Assembly (NCBI GenBank): GCA_963773635.1 | Contig: CAVZBW010000005.1 | Span: 434,001 to 498,000, forward strand | Length of the DNA: 64,000 bases | Reading direction: 5' to 3' | From: CAVZBW01 sp963773635 | Lineage (GTDB): Bacteria; Actinomycetota; Acidimicrobiia; Acidimicrobiales; RAAP-2 | Shown: in pieces, positions 1 to 8,183 of the stretch | Layout: every line of letters begins with the position of its first letter | Numbering within the stretch: the stretch's first letter is position 1 | Notes under the pieces: model-generated | What the model saw: only the letters and a program-made list of their open reading frames with translations | The model's database searches: none | What the model was told of the DNA's origin: nothing | Made by a program: the position numbers and the translations under genes

Positions 1-342
1 CGGGTCGACAGGGGCAACGCGGAGGCCGGCACGGGCCATCAGGGGCTCCAGGTGGGCGAGCCGCTCGCTCATGTCCCGACCGAGCAGCTGCGTCGGGTAG
101 AGCAACGCGTCGGGCCGCTCGCGGAGGACCGCCGACCAGGCCTCCGAGTAGAGCCGTACGCTCTCCGAGACGGGAAGATCGATCGAGTGGGTGTGCGTGT
201 GCACGATCGCCGCGCCGGCCCGAAGGCAGGCCAAGGCGCTCTGCGCGATCGCGTCGGGCGTGCGCGGGACGTACGGGTTGCGTTGCGGGGTGGTCAGGCC
301 GTTGACCGCCGCTTCGATGATCGCTGGGTCCCGACTCGTCAC
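1..342 (-). CDS. BKACE-type 3-keto acid cleavage enzyme (DUF849), N-terminal part only
   Basis: The gene runs off the left edge; 114 codons from a GTG at 342 are visible. An in-frame TGA lies just upstream of that GTG, so it is the first usable start. The translation has the family's N-terminal pattern: IIEAAVNG, then a TPDAIAQSALACLRAGAAIVH helix-strand, then the metal-binding HTH pair (about residues 48 and 50). Members of this zinc-dependent TIM-barrel family condense a beta-keto acid with acetyl-CoA and release acetoacetate and a CoA ester; the substrate cannot be read from this fragment. It is divergent from the SDR at 380 with only 37 nt between start codons, which suggests a shared regulatory region for a catabolic cluster. 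Confidence 0.75.
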   Translation of the reverse strand, partial: MTSRDPAIIEAAVNGLTTPQRNPYVPRTPDAIAQSALACLRAGAAIVHTHTHSIDLPVSESVRLYSEAWSAVLRERPDALLYPTQLLGRDMSERLAHLEPLMARAGLRVAPVDP

Positions 343-379
343 GTTCGGTCAATGTACCCGTGGCCCACCGGGGCGCGGC

Positions 380-1342
380 GTGAGCCGCCTCGGCGTCGCC
401 TTCGTCACCGGCGCCAGCCGCGGGATCGGTCGGGCCTGTGCCACGTTCCTGGCGGAGGCTGGCTTCGACGTCGCCATCAGCGCCCGCACCGTGCACGAGG
501 GGGAGTCGCGGGAGCACTCTCCAACGGTTCGCTCCTCGGACACCACACCCATGCCCGGGAGTCTCGATGCCACCGCGCAGGCCGTCACCGCGGCCGGGCG
601 ATCCGTGCTGGTGCTCCCGGCCGATCTGCTGGACCACGCGGGACTCGAGGCTGCCGCCACCCGCACGCTCGAGGTGTTCGGGCAGGTCGACGTGGTGGTC
701 CACAACGGACGCTACGTCGGGCCGGGCCACATGGACCGGTTCCTCGACACGCCGGTCGACCTGATCCGGCACCAGTTCGAGGCGAACGTGCTCGGCCCGC
801 TCGTTCTCAACAAGGTCTTTCTCCCGACGATGGCGCAGCGAGGTACCGGCACCGTCATCACGATCACCTCCGCCGTCGCCTACGCCGACCCGTCGCGTCC
901 GGCCGGAGAGGGAGGGTGGGGCCTGGGCTACGGCATGTCCAAGGCGGCGCTTCACCGCATGGCCGGCTTCCTCGAGGTGGAGAACGGAGCGGACGGGATT
1001 CGTGCCTTCAACGTGCAGCCGGGCATGATCGACGCCGAGCGCATCCTGCAGGAGTCGGGCCGATTCGGGTTTGGGGGCTGGGGAGCTCCACCCGAGGTCG
1101 TCGGGGCCGTGGTCGCCTGGCTCGCCACCGAGCCGGCAGCCGATGCGCTCCGGGGCCAGACCATCGAGGCCCAATTCGTCTGCCGTGAGCTTGGGCTCCT
1201 GCCATGGTGGCCGGGGCCCAAGCCCAACCGTGCCGGGCTCCTCTACGACCGTTCGGCCGAGCAGTTGCGCCTGCTCGAGGAGCAGCTCTTGGCCGATCGA
1301 GATCCCCAGGAAATCGAAGCAGAGGAGAGACAGCAACGATGA
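380..1342 (+). CDS. Short-chain dehydrogenase/reductase (SDR), long C-terminal tail
   Basis: A 320-residue NAD(P)-dependent oxidoreductase of the classical SDR type. The cofactor-binding TGASRGIG motif is near residue 10, HNG stands where NAG is usual, and the catalytic Ser of ITSA is followed by the Tyr and Lys of YGMSK. An insertion of about 20 residues (the SREHSPT stretch) lies after the second beta strand, and a roughly 60-residue basic and acidic tail follows the Rossmann domain. The open frame continues upstream to 191, but the SDR fold begins at the GTG at 380, so that start is preferred. The stop overlaps the next start (ATGA), implying co-translation with the amidohydrolase. Substrate unknown. 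Confidence 0.8.
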   Translation: MSRLGVAFVTGASRGIGRACATFLAEAGFDVAISARTVHEGESREHSPTVRSSDTTPMPGSLDATAQAVTAAGRSVLVLPADLLDHAGLEAAATRTLEVFGQVDVVVHNGRYVGPGHMDRFLDTPVDLIRHQFEANVLGPLVLNKVFLPTMAQRGTGTVITITSAVAYADPSRPAGEGGWGLGYGMSKAALHRMAGFLEVENGADGIRAFNVQPGMIDAERILQESGRFGFGGWGAPPEVVGAVVAWLATEPAADALRGQTIEAQFVCRELGLLPWWPGPKPNRAGLLYDRSAEQLRLLEEQLLADRDPQEIEAEERQQR

Positions 1343-2484
1343 GCCACGCCACCTTCGGCCAGTACATCTCTGCCGACTCCCACGTGACCGAGCCGGCCGA
1401 GGCCTACCGGGACATCGACCCGAAGTTTCGAGATCGGTCCCCCGAGCTGCGGCACCTGCCGGGGATGGGTGCCACCATCGTCGTCGACCCCGGTGGCCCG
1501 GGCGAGGCCTACTGCCCGTTCGGCCGGATCGCCGCCGCGGGGCGAACGCAGATCGACCGCCCGGACGGTTGGGGGTGGGACGAGCTCCATCCCGGCGGCT
1601 ACGACGCGGTGGCCCGCCTGGAAGAGCAGTCCGCGGATGGTTTCGCGGCCGAGGTGATCTTCCCCTCCGTCGGCATGGTCCTGTGCGGGCATCCGGAGGC
1701 GGCCTACAAGAAGGCGTGCTTCGACGCCTACAACCGCTGGATCTCGCAGTGGTGTGCCGCCGACCCGAGTCGCCTGCTCGGGGTCGGTCAGACGGCGGTA
1801 CGGACTCCCGAGGAGGCGGTGGAGGACCTGGTCGCCATGAAGGACCTGGGCCTGCGGGGGGTCATGCTCCCGGGGATCCCGACCATCGAGGACTACCACC
1901 ACCCCATGTACGACCCGATGTGGGACGCGCTGGTCGACCTGGGTCTCCCGGCCTCCTTCCACATCCTGACCTCGGGGGAGGGGCGGCGGTGGCGCGGGCC
2001 CGGGATGAACGGCTTCCTCGGCATCTTCCACGCCAACCAGGACCTCTTGGGGACTCTGATCTTTGGGGGCGTCTTTGACCGGCACCCCGACCTCCGGGTC
2101 GTCTGCGTCGAGGCCGACGCTGGTTGGGCGCCGCACTTCATGTTCCGCATGGACACGCTCTACCGCCGGCATCACAAGTGGGTCGGCAAGGCGGCGCTGG
2201 CCCCGGGGTCCGAGGGCAGCGTCGCCGGACCGCTCGCCCGCCTCCCGTCCGAGTACTTCAAGGAGAACATCTACCTGACCTTCCAGGACGACGAGGTGGC
2301 GCTGATGGCGCTCGACCTGCTCAACGTGGACCGTCTGATGTGGGCAAATGACCATCCCCACTCCGACGCCACCTGGCCCAACTCCCGGGCCATGCAGGAG
2401 CGGTTCGCCGAGCTCGTGGGACCCTCCGACCTCGATCGCATCATCCGCGACAACGCTGCCGAGCTCTACGACATCGCCGCATGA
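1339..2484 (+). CDS. Amidohydrolase family protein (amidohydrolase 2 type TIM barrel)
   Basis: A 381-residue protein that begins with the metal-binding region ISADSHVTEP (DSH in place of the more common DxH at the end of strand 1) and ends with the ANDHPHSD segment carrying the C-terminal metal Asp and His. This layout matches metal-dependent hydrolases and decarboxylases related to ACMS decarboxylase, which act on aromatic or ring-cleavage acids. ATG at 1339 is preceded by a purine-rich AGAGGAGAGA at 1321-1330. It overlaps the SDR upstream by 4 nt and the CMD-SDR gene downstream by 4 nt, so the three form one translationally coupled unit. Whether it hydrolyses or decarboxylates is not visible. 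Confidence 0.82.
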   Translation: MSHATFGQYISADSHVTEPAEAYRDIDPKFRDRSPELRHLPGMGATIVVDPGGPGEAYCPFGRIAAAGRTQIDRPDGWGWDELHPGGYDAVARLEEQSADGFAAEVIFPSVGMVLCGHPEAAYKKACFDAYNRWISQWCAADPSRLLGVGQTAVRTPEEAVEDLVAMKDLGLRGVMLPGIPTIEDYHHPMYDPMWDALVDLGLPASFHILTSGEGRRWRGPGMNGFLGIFHANQDLLGTLIFGGVFDRHPDLRVVCVEADAGWAPHFMFRMDTLYRRHHKWVGKAALAPGSEGSVAGPLARLPSEYFKENIYLTFQDDEVALMALDLLNVDRLMWANDHPHSDATWPNSRAMQERFAELVGPSDLDRIIRDNAAELYDIAA

Positions 2485-3927
2485 CACCCCCCGGCGTCGA
2501 GCGCCTTCCCGGCCTCCCGCCGGCGGCGTGGAGCGAGGGTGTCCGGAGCCTGTTGGGCGACGCCCTCGAGCGCGTGTCGGGAGTGGACGAATCGGGCCGC
2601 TCGCCGGAAGGGGCAAACCCCCTCCCAACCCTGACCCTGATCGCCCACCAGGAAGGACTGCTGGGCCCCTTTCTCGAGTGGGCTCGGGCACTGGTCGATG
2701 GTCGGCTGCCCCGGCGCTCGGCCGAGCTCGTCGCCCTCCGGACCGCCTACCTGTGTGGCTCGGAGTTCGAATGGCGAGAGCACCGCGTCTACGCTCAGCG
2801 GGCCGGCGTCACCGACCAGGAGGTCGCAGGGATCCGGCACGGGCCGGCCGCATCGATCTGGTCCACCGGTGACCGGGCGCTGCTCCGGGCCGCCGACGAG
2901 CTGCACCGTGTCGCCGCGATCACTCCGACCACCTGGGCGGAGCTGCAGGCCGAGCTGACGCCGGCCGAGCTGGTCGAGGTGGTCCTCGTCGCCGGGCAGT
3001 ACCGCATGCTCTCGATGCTCGCCAACTCCGCCGGCGTCGACGACGCCATCGGCGGCGCGGAGGGTGGGCCGCCCCTTCCTGCACCGTTCGGGATCGACGA
3101 CGATCTGCTGGGACTGCGCGATGCCGTGGCCATCGTCACCGGTGGGACGAGGAGCATCGGGCGCGGCTGCGCCCTCGCGCTCGGCACGAGCCGGGTGCCG
3201 GGTGGTGATCGCCGACATGGCGGACGGGCAGAGCGCCGTTGAGGAGATCGAGTCGCTCGGGCGCACGGCCTTCTTCTTGCGCACCGATGTGCGGTCCAAG
3301 CGCTCGATCGAGGAGCTGGTCGACGCCACCGTCGAGCGCTTCGGACGGCTCGACGTCGCCATCAACACGGTGGGCGGCACCAAGGGGCCGACGCCCTTCC
3401 TCGATCTCGAGCTCGAGGAGTGGGAGGACGTGGTCGAGCAGAACCTGTCCACGGCGATGCTGTCGACCCAGGTCGAGGCCTTGGCCATGGTCCGCCTGGG
3501 GATCCCCGGCCGCATCGTCAACGTTGCGTCCTTGAGCGGGTTGGAGGCCGCCCCCAACGCCGCCGGCTACGGCGCGGCCAACGCGGGCGTCGTCCACCTC
3601 ACGCGCTCCGCGGCGTCGGAGCTCGGCCGCTACGGCATCCGTGTGAACTGCATCGTGCCCGGCACCCACGCCACCGAGACCGTCCGTGAGGCGGTCGGGC
3701 GGGACCCACGTATGGGCGAATGGGTACGCCTGGTGGGCGAGTCCGCCCCCCTGGGGCGCATCGGAGCGGTGGCCGAGACGGCCGGAGTCGCGGTGTTCCT
3801 TGCCTCCAACCTGTCGGCCTACGTGACGGGCCAGGAGGTGGTGTCGGACGGGGGAGTGCAGCACACCACCTCTCGGCCACCGATGGGCATGGCCGCCGAG
3901 GCCGACGCGGTGCGCAACCTCACCTGA
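2481..3927 (+). CDS. Carboxymuconolactone decarboxylase-like domain fused to an SDR (single frameshift)
   Basis: The first about 190 residues form an AhpD/carboxymuconolactone-decarboxylase-like helical domain, but the typical CxxC pair is not seen (the region reads LCGSEFEWREH). Without a stop, the frame continues into an SDR that begins AVAIVTGGTRSIGRG. At ctcggcacg (3180-3188) the SDR changes frame; removing one G at 3183/3184 restores LARAGCRVVIADMADG and an open frame to 3927, giving 482 codons. The linker reads as one polypeptide, so this is either a genuine fusion or two genes merged by loss of a stop. The SDR half has TVGG for NAGG and YGAAN where YxxxK is required, so the catalytic Lys is Asn. 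The frameshift is probably a sequence error, but decay cannot be excluded. Confidence 0.7.
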
Positions 3928-3988
3928 GCCGCCCTCGGGTCGGCTCATATGCTGTGCTGCACCTCGGACAGCGGTAGACAGGAAAACG

Positions 3989-5134
3989 GTGGACCAGGTC
4001 GACGTGAAGGACGATGTGCGAGCGGCGGAGCGGGCCATGAGCTCGCCCGAGGTCGCACGGGCCATCGACCTGCCCGCCCTCCGCGACTACCTCGGCGATC
4101 GTCTGGCGGGATTCGACTCGGCCGACGTCAGCGCCTCCTGGCTCTCCGACGGTCAATCCAACCTGACCTTCCTCGTCGTCACGCCGGCGGCTCGCTATGT
4201 GCTCCGCCGGCCGCCGACCGGGGAGCTCCTGCCAAAGGCGCACGATGTCCTCCGAGAGGCGAGGATCATGACCGCCCTCGGTCGCTCCGCTGTGCCGGTC
4301 CCGAGGGTCCTCGCGACCTGTGACGACGTGAGCGTCATCGGGGCGCCCTTCTTCGTCATGAGCTACGTCCCGGGAACGATCCTCCGCTCGCCGAAGGACG
4401 CCGCGAGGATCACCGCCGAGCAGGCGGCGGCCAGCTCGGCGTCGCTGGTCCGGACGCTGGCCGACCTTCATAGAGTCGACTACGGGGCTCTCGGGCTGGC
4501 GGGGACCGGGCGGCCAGACGGTTTCCTCGAGCGGCAGCTGCTTCGTTGGCGTGATCAGTGGGCCCGGTGCCAGACCGGCCCGGTCGTCGAGGTCGATGCG
4601 CTCGCCGAGGCCCTACGACGTCGTCTCCCGCAAGCACACCGCAGTGCGCTCGTCCACGGAGACTTCCGCGTCGAGAACGTCGTCCTCGCTCTCGGCGACA
4701 CGCTCGCGGGTACGAGCGACGACCGAGATCAACGGGCCCGGCCTACGGGCTCCGGGGTCGCCGGCACCGTGCGGGCCGTTCTCGACTGGGAGCTCGCCAC
4801 GCTGGGAGACCCCCTCGCCGATGTGGGTTGGCTGGCCATGTACTGGGCGGAGCCGGGTGAGACGGCGGTGTTCGAAAGCCAGGCCGTCACCCAGAGCGAC
4901 GGGTTCTGGAGCAGGACGCGGCTGTTCGAGGAGTACCAGCGGTGCGCCGGGGCCGAGCTCGACGATCTCTCGTTCTACGTGGCTCTCGCCCACTACAAGC
5001 TCGCGGTCATCCAACAGGGCATCCATGCTCGGTTCCTCCGTGGAGACGCTGCGGGCGCCCGGGCCGCGGGCAGTGGTGGGCGGGTCCGGGACCTGGCGAA
5101 GGGCGGCCTCGAGGCCCTCCGGCACGAGCCGTGA
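3989..5134 (+). CDS. APH-type phosphotransferase family protein
   Basis: A 381-residue member of the aminoglycoside phosphotransferase / ACAD10-like kinase family. The N-lobe has GQSNLTFLV and YVLRRPP (ATP-binding Lys replaced by Arg-rich RRP, as is common in this subfamily). The catalytic loop is HGDFRVEN and the metal motif DWELATLGDPLADVGW. An insertion of about 20 residues (around GTSDDRDQRARPTG) separates these two motifs. Relatives often lie beside acyl-CoA and SDR catabolic genes, as here, and may phosphorylate a hydroxylated intermediate; the substrate is unknown. GTG at 3989 follows ACAGGAAAAC, a usable ribosome site. The frame ends just before the nitronate-monooxygenase relic. Confidence 0.82.
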   Translation: MDQVDVKDDVRAAERAMSSPEVARAIDLPALRDYLGDRLAGFDSADVSASWLSDGQSNLTFLVVTPAARYVLRRPPTGELLPKAHDVLREARIMTALGRSAVPVPRVLATCDDVSVIGAPFFVMSYVPGTILRSPKDAARITAEQAAASSASLVRTLADLHRVDYGALGLAGTGRPDGFLERQLLRWRDQWARCQTGPVVEVDALAEALRRRLPQAHRSALVHGDFRVENVVLALGDTLAGTSDDRDQRARPTGSGVAGTVRAVLDWELATLGDPLADVGWLAMYWAEPGETAVFESQAVTQSDGFWSRTRLFEEYQRCAGAELDDLSFYVALAHYKLAVIQQGIHARFLRGDAAGARAAGSGGRVRDLAKGGLEALRHEP

Positions 5135-5175
5135 CGTCCGCCAATCGCCAAGAACTGCAGCCCGCGGACGCCGAT

Positions 5176-5324
5176 ATGACCCGGACGCTCCGGACACGAT
5201 TGAGCGAGCTCGTGGGCGTCAGGTTGCCGATCGTGCAGACGGGCATGGGCTCGGTCGCCTGCTGGCGAGGATCTCGGCCGAGGCCGAATCGACGATCGAG
5301 CGAGTGACACGAGGTGGGAAATGA
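5176..5324 (+). pseudogene. Relic of a nitronate monooxygenase / 2-nitropropane dioxygenase gene
   Basis: From ATG 5176 the translation begins RTRLSELVGVRLPIVQTGMG, the recognisable N-terminus of the flavin-dependent nitronate monooxygenase family, which is normally 320-380 residues long. After about 25 residues the similarity ends. In another frame the sequence resumes as LLARISAEAESTIERVTRGGK and stops at 5324, overlapping the next ATG as a native C-terminus would. The simplest reading is an internal deletion of roughly 900 bp or more that kept both ends, with the junction near 5245-5260. The 49-codon remainder cannot bind FMN. It sits in the catabolic cluster and probably once belonged to it. 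Confidence 0.55.
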
Positions 5325-6277
5325 CGTCGACCGCACCGACCGCAGCGACGATGGAAGAGCCCTCCTACGACGAGTTGCCCGTCCTCGCCGGCACCGACAT
5401 CCGACACAGCTGGGAAGTCTGGGCCGACCGCACTCGAGGGACCCTCAACCGTCTCACCCCCGAGGGACGGTTGCGCGCCCTCGCCGAGGTGAGCGACGGT
5501 CGTTGCATCGATCTGACCTTGCCTCTCGGAGAGCCGGCCCCGCCGCTCTACGGCCGACCGGCTCTCCACCATCAGGTCTTCGCCCGGACACGGTCAATGA
5601 TCGAAGAGACGCTGGACCGCTTCGACACCCAGGCGTCCAGTCAGTGGGACTCCCTCCGTCACTTCGGGGCCGGGCGCCACGGCTTCTACGGAAACGTCGC
5701 AGAGTGGGACTCGGCCGAGTCGAGGGCCCTCGGCATCGACAGGTGGCTGGAGGTGGGGATCGTCACCCGCGGGGTACTCGTCGATCTTCCCAGCTACTGG
5801 GACCGGAAGGGCATGGTCGTTGACCCGCTGGTCGAGCGGTCGATCGGCGTCGAGGAGCTCCGTGGAGCCCTCTCGACCAACGGGGTCTCCCTCGCACGCG
5901 GGGACCTCCTGCTCGTCCGGACGGGATGGCTCTCTCGGGTCCGAGACGTCGGCACACCCTCCGATCCCGAGGAGATGCCCCGGGGTGTAGGGCTCTCCGG
6001 GAGCTCGGACATGGCGGCCTTCCTCTGGGACGCCGGACTCTTCGCCGTGGCGGCCGACAATCCGGCGGTCGAGGTGCTTCCCGGCGATCCTGCGGTCGGT
6101 TCCCTGCACCGTCGCTGTCTCGCCGGACTCGGGATGCCCTTCGGCGAGCTCTGGGACCTCGAACGGCTGGCTGCCGAAGCACTCGCCAGCGGTCGTTCCA
6201 CCTGCTGCGTGGTCTCCGTACCCCTGCACTTGGTGGGCGGCGTGGCCTCACCGGCAAACGCCATGGCCCTCTTGTAA
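5321..6277 (+). CDS. Cyclase family protein (kynurenine-formamidase-like metal hydrolase)
   Basis: A 318-residue protein with the cyclase/polyketide-cyclase-like pattern: IDLTLPLGEP near residue 60, QWDSLRHFGAGRHGFYGN in place of the HxGTHxDxPxH metal motif of short members, GVLVDLPSYWDRKG, and DLLLVRTGW. The QWD-LRH form is typical of the larger subfamily found in actinobacterial catabolic clusters. Such enzymes hydrolyse amide or ester bonds using Mn or Zn ions. The start ATG at 5321 overlaps the stop of the preceding relic. Substrate unknown. Confidence 0.75.
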   Translation: MTSTAPTAATMEEPSYDELPVLAGTDIRHSWEVWADRTRGTLNRLTPEGRLRALAEVSDGRCIDLTLPLGEPAPPLYGRPALHHQVFARTRSMIEETLDRFDTQASSQWDSLRHFGAGRHGFYGNVAEWDSAESRALGIDRWLEVGIVTRGVLVDLPSYWDRKGMVVDPLVERSIGVEELRGALSTNGVSLARGDLLLVRTGWLSRVRDVGTPSDPEEMPRGVGLSGSSDMAAFLWDAGLFAVAADNPAVEVLPGDPAVGSLHRRCLAGLGMPFGELWDLERLAAEALASGRSTCCVVSVPLHLVGGVASPANAMALL

Positions 6278-6320
6278 GCGGGGACCCTGCCGGTACGCGG
6301 TGTCGGGAGAATCGAACACC

Positions 6321-6623
6321 ATGGATCTCGAAAAGGTCGAGCGTCATCTCGAGCGCTTACAGGACTTCCTCGCGGTTACTCACCGAGAGCTCTCCCAATC
6401 CGAGGTGGTGGCGGTGCTGACGGTGACGACGGCGATCGTGAATCGAGGTGTCCAGGATGCCGATCCGGTCGACCTCCTCGGAGAGAGGTGGAAAAGGGCC
6501 GTGGAGCGCTATTGGGCGATCGTGGAAGGGGTGATCGCCAAGTACGGCCCGGCCACCTATCAGGTGTCCTTCGGGGTCCCCGCCATCTCCCTCTCGCTCA
6601 CGTGGGACAGGGAAAGCGGTTAG
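6321..6623 (+). CDS. Small hypothetical protein
   Basis: A 100-residue soluble protein that I do not recognise. ATG 6321 follows GGGAGA at 6305-6310 at a workable distance; an upstream GTG at 6300 has no ribosome site. The first half is predicted to be helical (DLEKVERHLERLQDF, then SEVVAVLTVTTAIV), and the C-terminal part is short and beta-like. No cysteines, signal peptide or membrane segment. It sits between the cyclase and a phosphotransferase-like gene on the same strand, 43 nt after the cyclase stop, so it is probably co-transcribed with them. Confidence 0.5.
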   Translation: MDLEKVERHLERLQDFLAVTHRELSQSEVVAVLTVTTAIVNRGVQDADPVDLLGERWKRAVERYWAIVEGVIAKYGPATYQVSFGVPAISLSLTWDRESG

Positions 6624-6715
6624 GCCCACCGAAGCATCGTGGGGGAACGGTCCTGGAGGAGTCGGGGTGCCCGAGATCGCCGGCCGGGACGGGTACCGAG
6701 AAGAGGGGAGATGCG

Positions 6716-8086
6716 GTGAGGAAGGGATGGACCCCGGACCACGGAGACGACGCCAAGGTGGTCGCCTGGGTCGAAGGGACGCTCGGGGGCTCCGTGGTGG
6801 ACGTGGCCCGTCAACCCCGCTGGCGTCCGATGTGGTTCGTCGACGTGGAGAGAGACGGCAACCTCGAGCACCTGGTCGTGCGCGGTGAACGCACCGACAC
6901 GCCTTTGGTCTTCCCGCTGCAGCACGAGATGCGCTTCCAGCGCCTGGTGGGGGAGCAGGGCGTCGCGGTCCCCCGCGTCTACGGCTGGTGCGAGGATCCG
7001 CCGGCTTTCGCCATGAGCGTCGTGCCCGGCAAGTCCGACTTCGCGGGCGTGCCCACCTCCGAGCGCGACACGATCGTCGACGAGTACCTCCAGACGCTGG
7101 CCGCTTTGCATCGGCTGCCGTTGGAGCCGTTTGTCGAGGCGGATATCGTCCGTGGGTCCTCGCCTGCCGACGCGGCTTACGTGGGCCGTCGCCAATTCGA
7201 GTCGCTCTACCGGGCGACGAAGGTACGACCCGATCCGCTCTTGGAATTCGTGCTCGGTTGGCTGGACCGCCATCCTCTGCCCCGTTCGGATCGGGCGGCG
7301 CCGATCGTATGGGACTCGGGACAGCTTCACCACCACCAGGGACACTTCGTGTCGATCGTCGACCTGGAGCTCGGGCATGTGGGCGACCCCATGATGGATC
7401 TCGCCGCTTGGCGCATGCGCGACACGATCATCCCCTACGGGGACTTCAACGCCCTCTACGACCGCTACGCCGAGCTGTCCGGCCGTCCGGTCGACCTGGC
7501 CGCCATCCAGTACCACCATCTCATGTTCACGCTCACCAACCAGATCTCGTTCCATGCGCCGCTGGCGAAGCCGACGCCTGCTACCGACTACATGACCGAT
7601 GCCCAGTGGGTGAGCGAAACCAACCTCCACGCCATCGAGACGTTGGCCGAGTACCTCCAGGTGGAGCTCGAGCCGGTCGAGGTCCCTGCAGCCGTCTCCA
7701 CGCCGGTTTCGGGCCCCCACGCGCATCTCTCCACCTCCCTGCGCTCCATCCAGGTCGAGGATCCGTTCGTCGCCTACCAGGTGCGCATCGCCTTCCGGCT
7801 GGCCCGCCACCTGGAGCGCTACAACCAGATCGGGGCCGAGGTGGCCGAGCAAGACCGGGCCGACGTCGCCGCCCTGACGGGGACCGTGCCCGCCACGTGG
7901 GACGAAAGCGAGGCAGAGCTCGAGCGCTTCGTGCTGGCCGATGACGGTCGGCACGACGAGGGGCTCGTGCAGCTCTTGCACCGACGGTGGCGCCGCTACA
8001 AGGCGTTGATGGGCCCCGAGGGCTCGGCGATGGCGACTCACCACACCTTGCAGCCGCTCGGCACATCGCTGCTCGGCCTGCGCTGA
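6716..8086 (+). CDS. Phosphotransferase-like protein with altered catalytic loop
   Basis: A 456-residue protein with an APH/choline-kinase-like fold. The N-lobe is GSVVDVARQPRWRPMWFVDVERDG and the hinge AFAMSVVPGKSDF. The position of the HGDxxxxN catalytic loop reads WDSGQLHHHQG, while the metal segment DLELGHVGDPMMDLA is well kept. A C-terminal helical extension of about 130 residues follows the kinase core. GTG 6716 is chosen because GAGGGGAG (6703-6710) sits 5 nt upstream; the open frame extends to 6488 without protein-like sequence. The missing catalytic Asp suggests an altered or non-kinase role, possibly a binding protein. It is the last gene of the left-hand rightward cluster. Confidence 0.7.
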   Translation: MRKGWTPDHGDDAKVVAWVEGTLGGSVVDVARQPRWRPMWFVDVERDGNLEHLVVRGERTDTPLVFPLQHEMRFQRLVGEQGVAVPRVYGWCEDPPAFAMSVVPGKSDFAGVPTSERDTIVDEYLQTLAALHRLPLEPFVEADIVRGSSPADAAYVGRRQFESLYRATKVRPDPLLEFVLGWLDRHPLPRSDRAAPIVWDSGQLHHHQGHFVSIVDLELGHVGDPMMDLAAWRMRDTIIPYGDFNALYDRYAELSGRPVDLAAIQYHHLMFTLTNQISFHAPLAKPTPATDYMTDAQWVSETNLHAIETLAEYLQVELEPVEVPAAVSTPVSGPHAHLSTSLRSIQVEDPFVAYQVRIAFRLARHLERYNQIGAEVAEQDRADVAALTGTVPATWDESEAELERFVLADDGRHDEGLVQLLHRRWRRYKALMGPEGSAMATHHTLQPLGTSLLGLR

Positions 8087-8183
8087 CACCGGGCGGTTGG
8101 GTCGTGAGATCGTGCAGTCCGCCGCTCAAGCGCTCGCGAACGACAGGCCTGAGGACCCTCACCTCAACCTTGGGGGGAGAGGT

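Noticed and set aside
2466..3557. Minus-strand frame opposite the CMD-SDR gene
   Set aside because: No domain; the plus strand carries both recognised domains.
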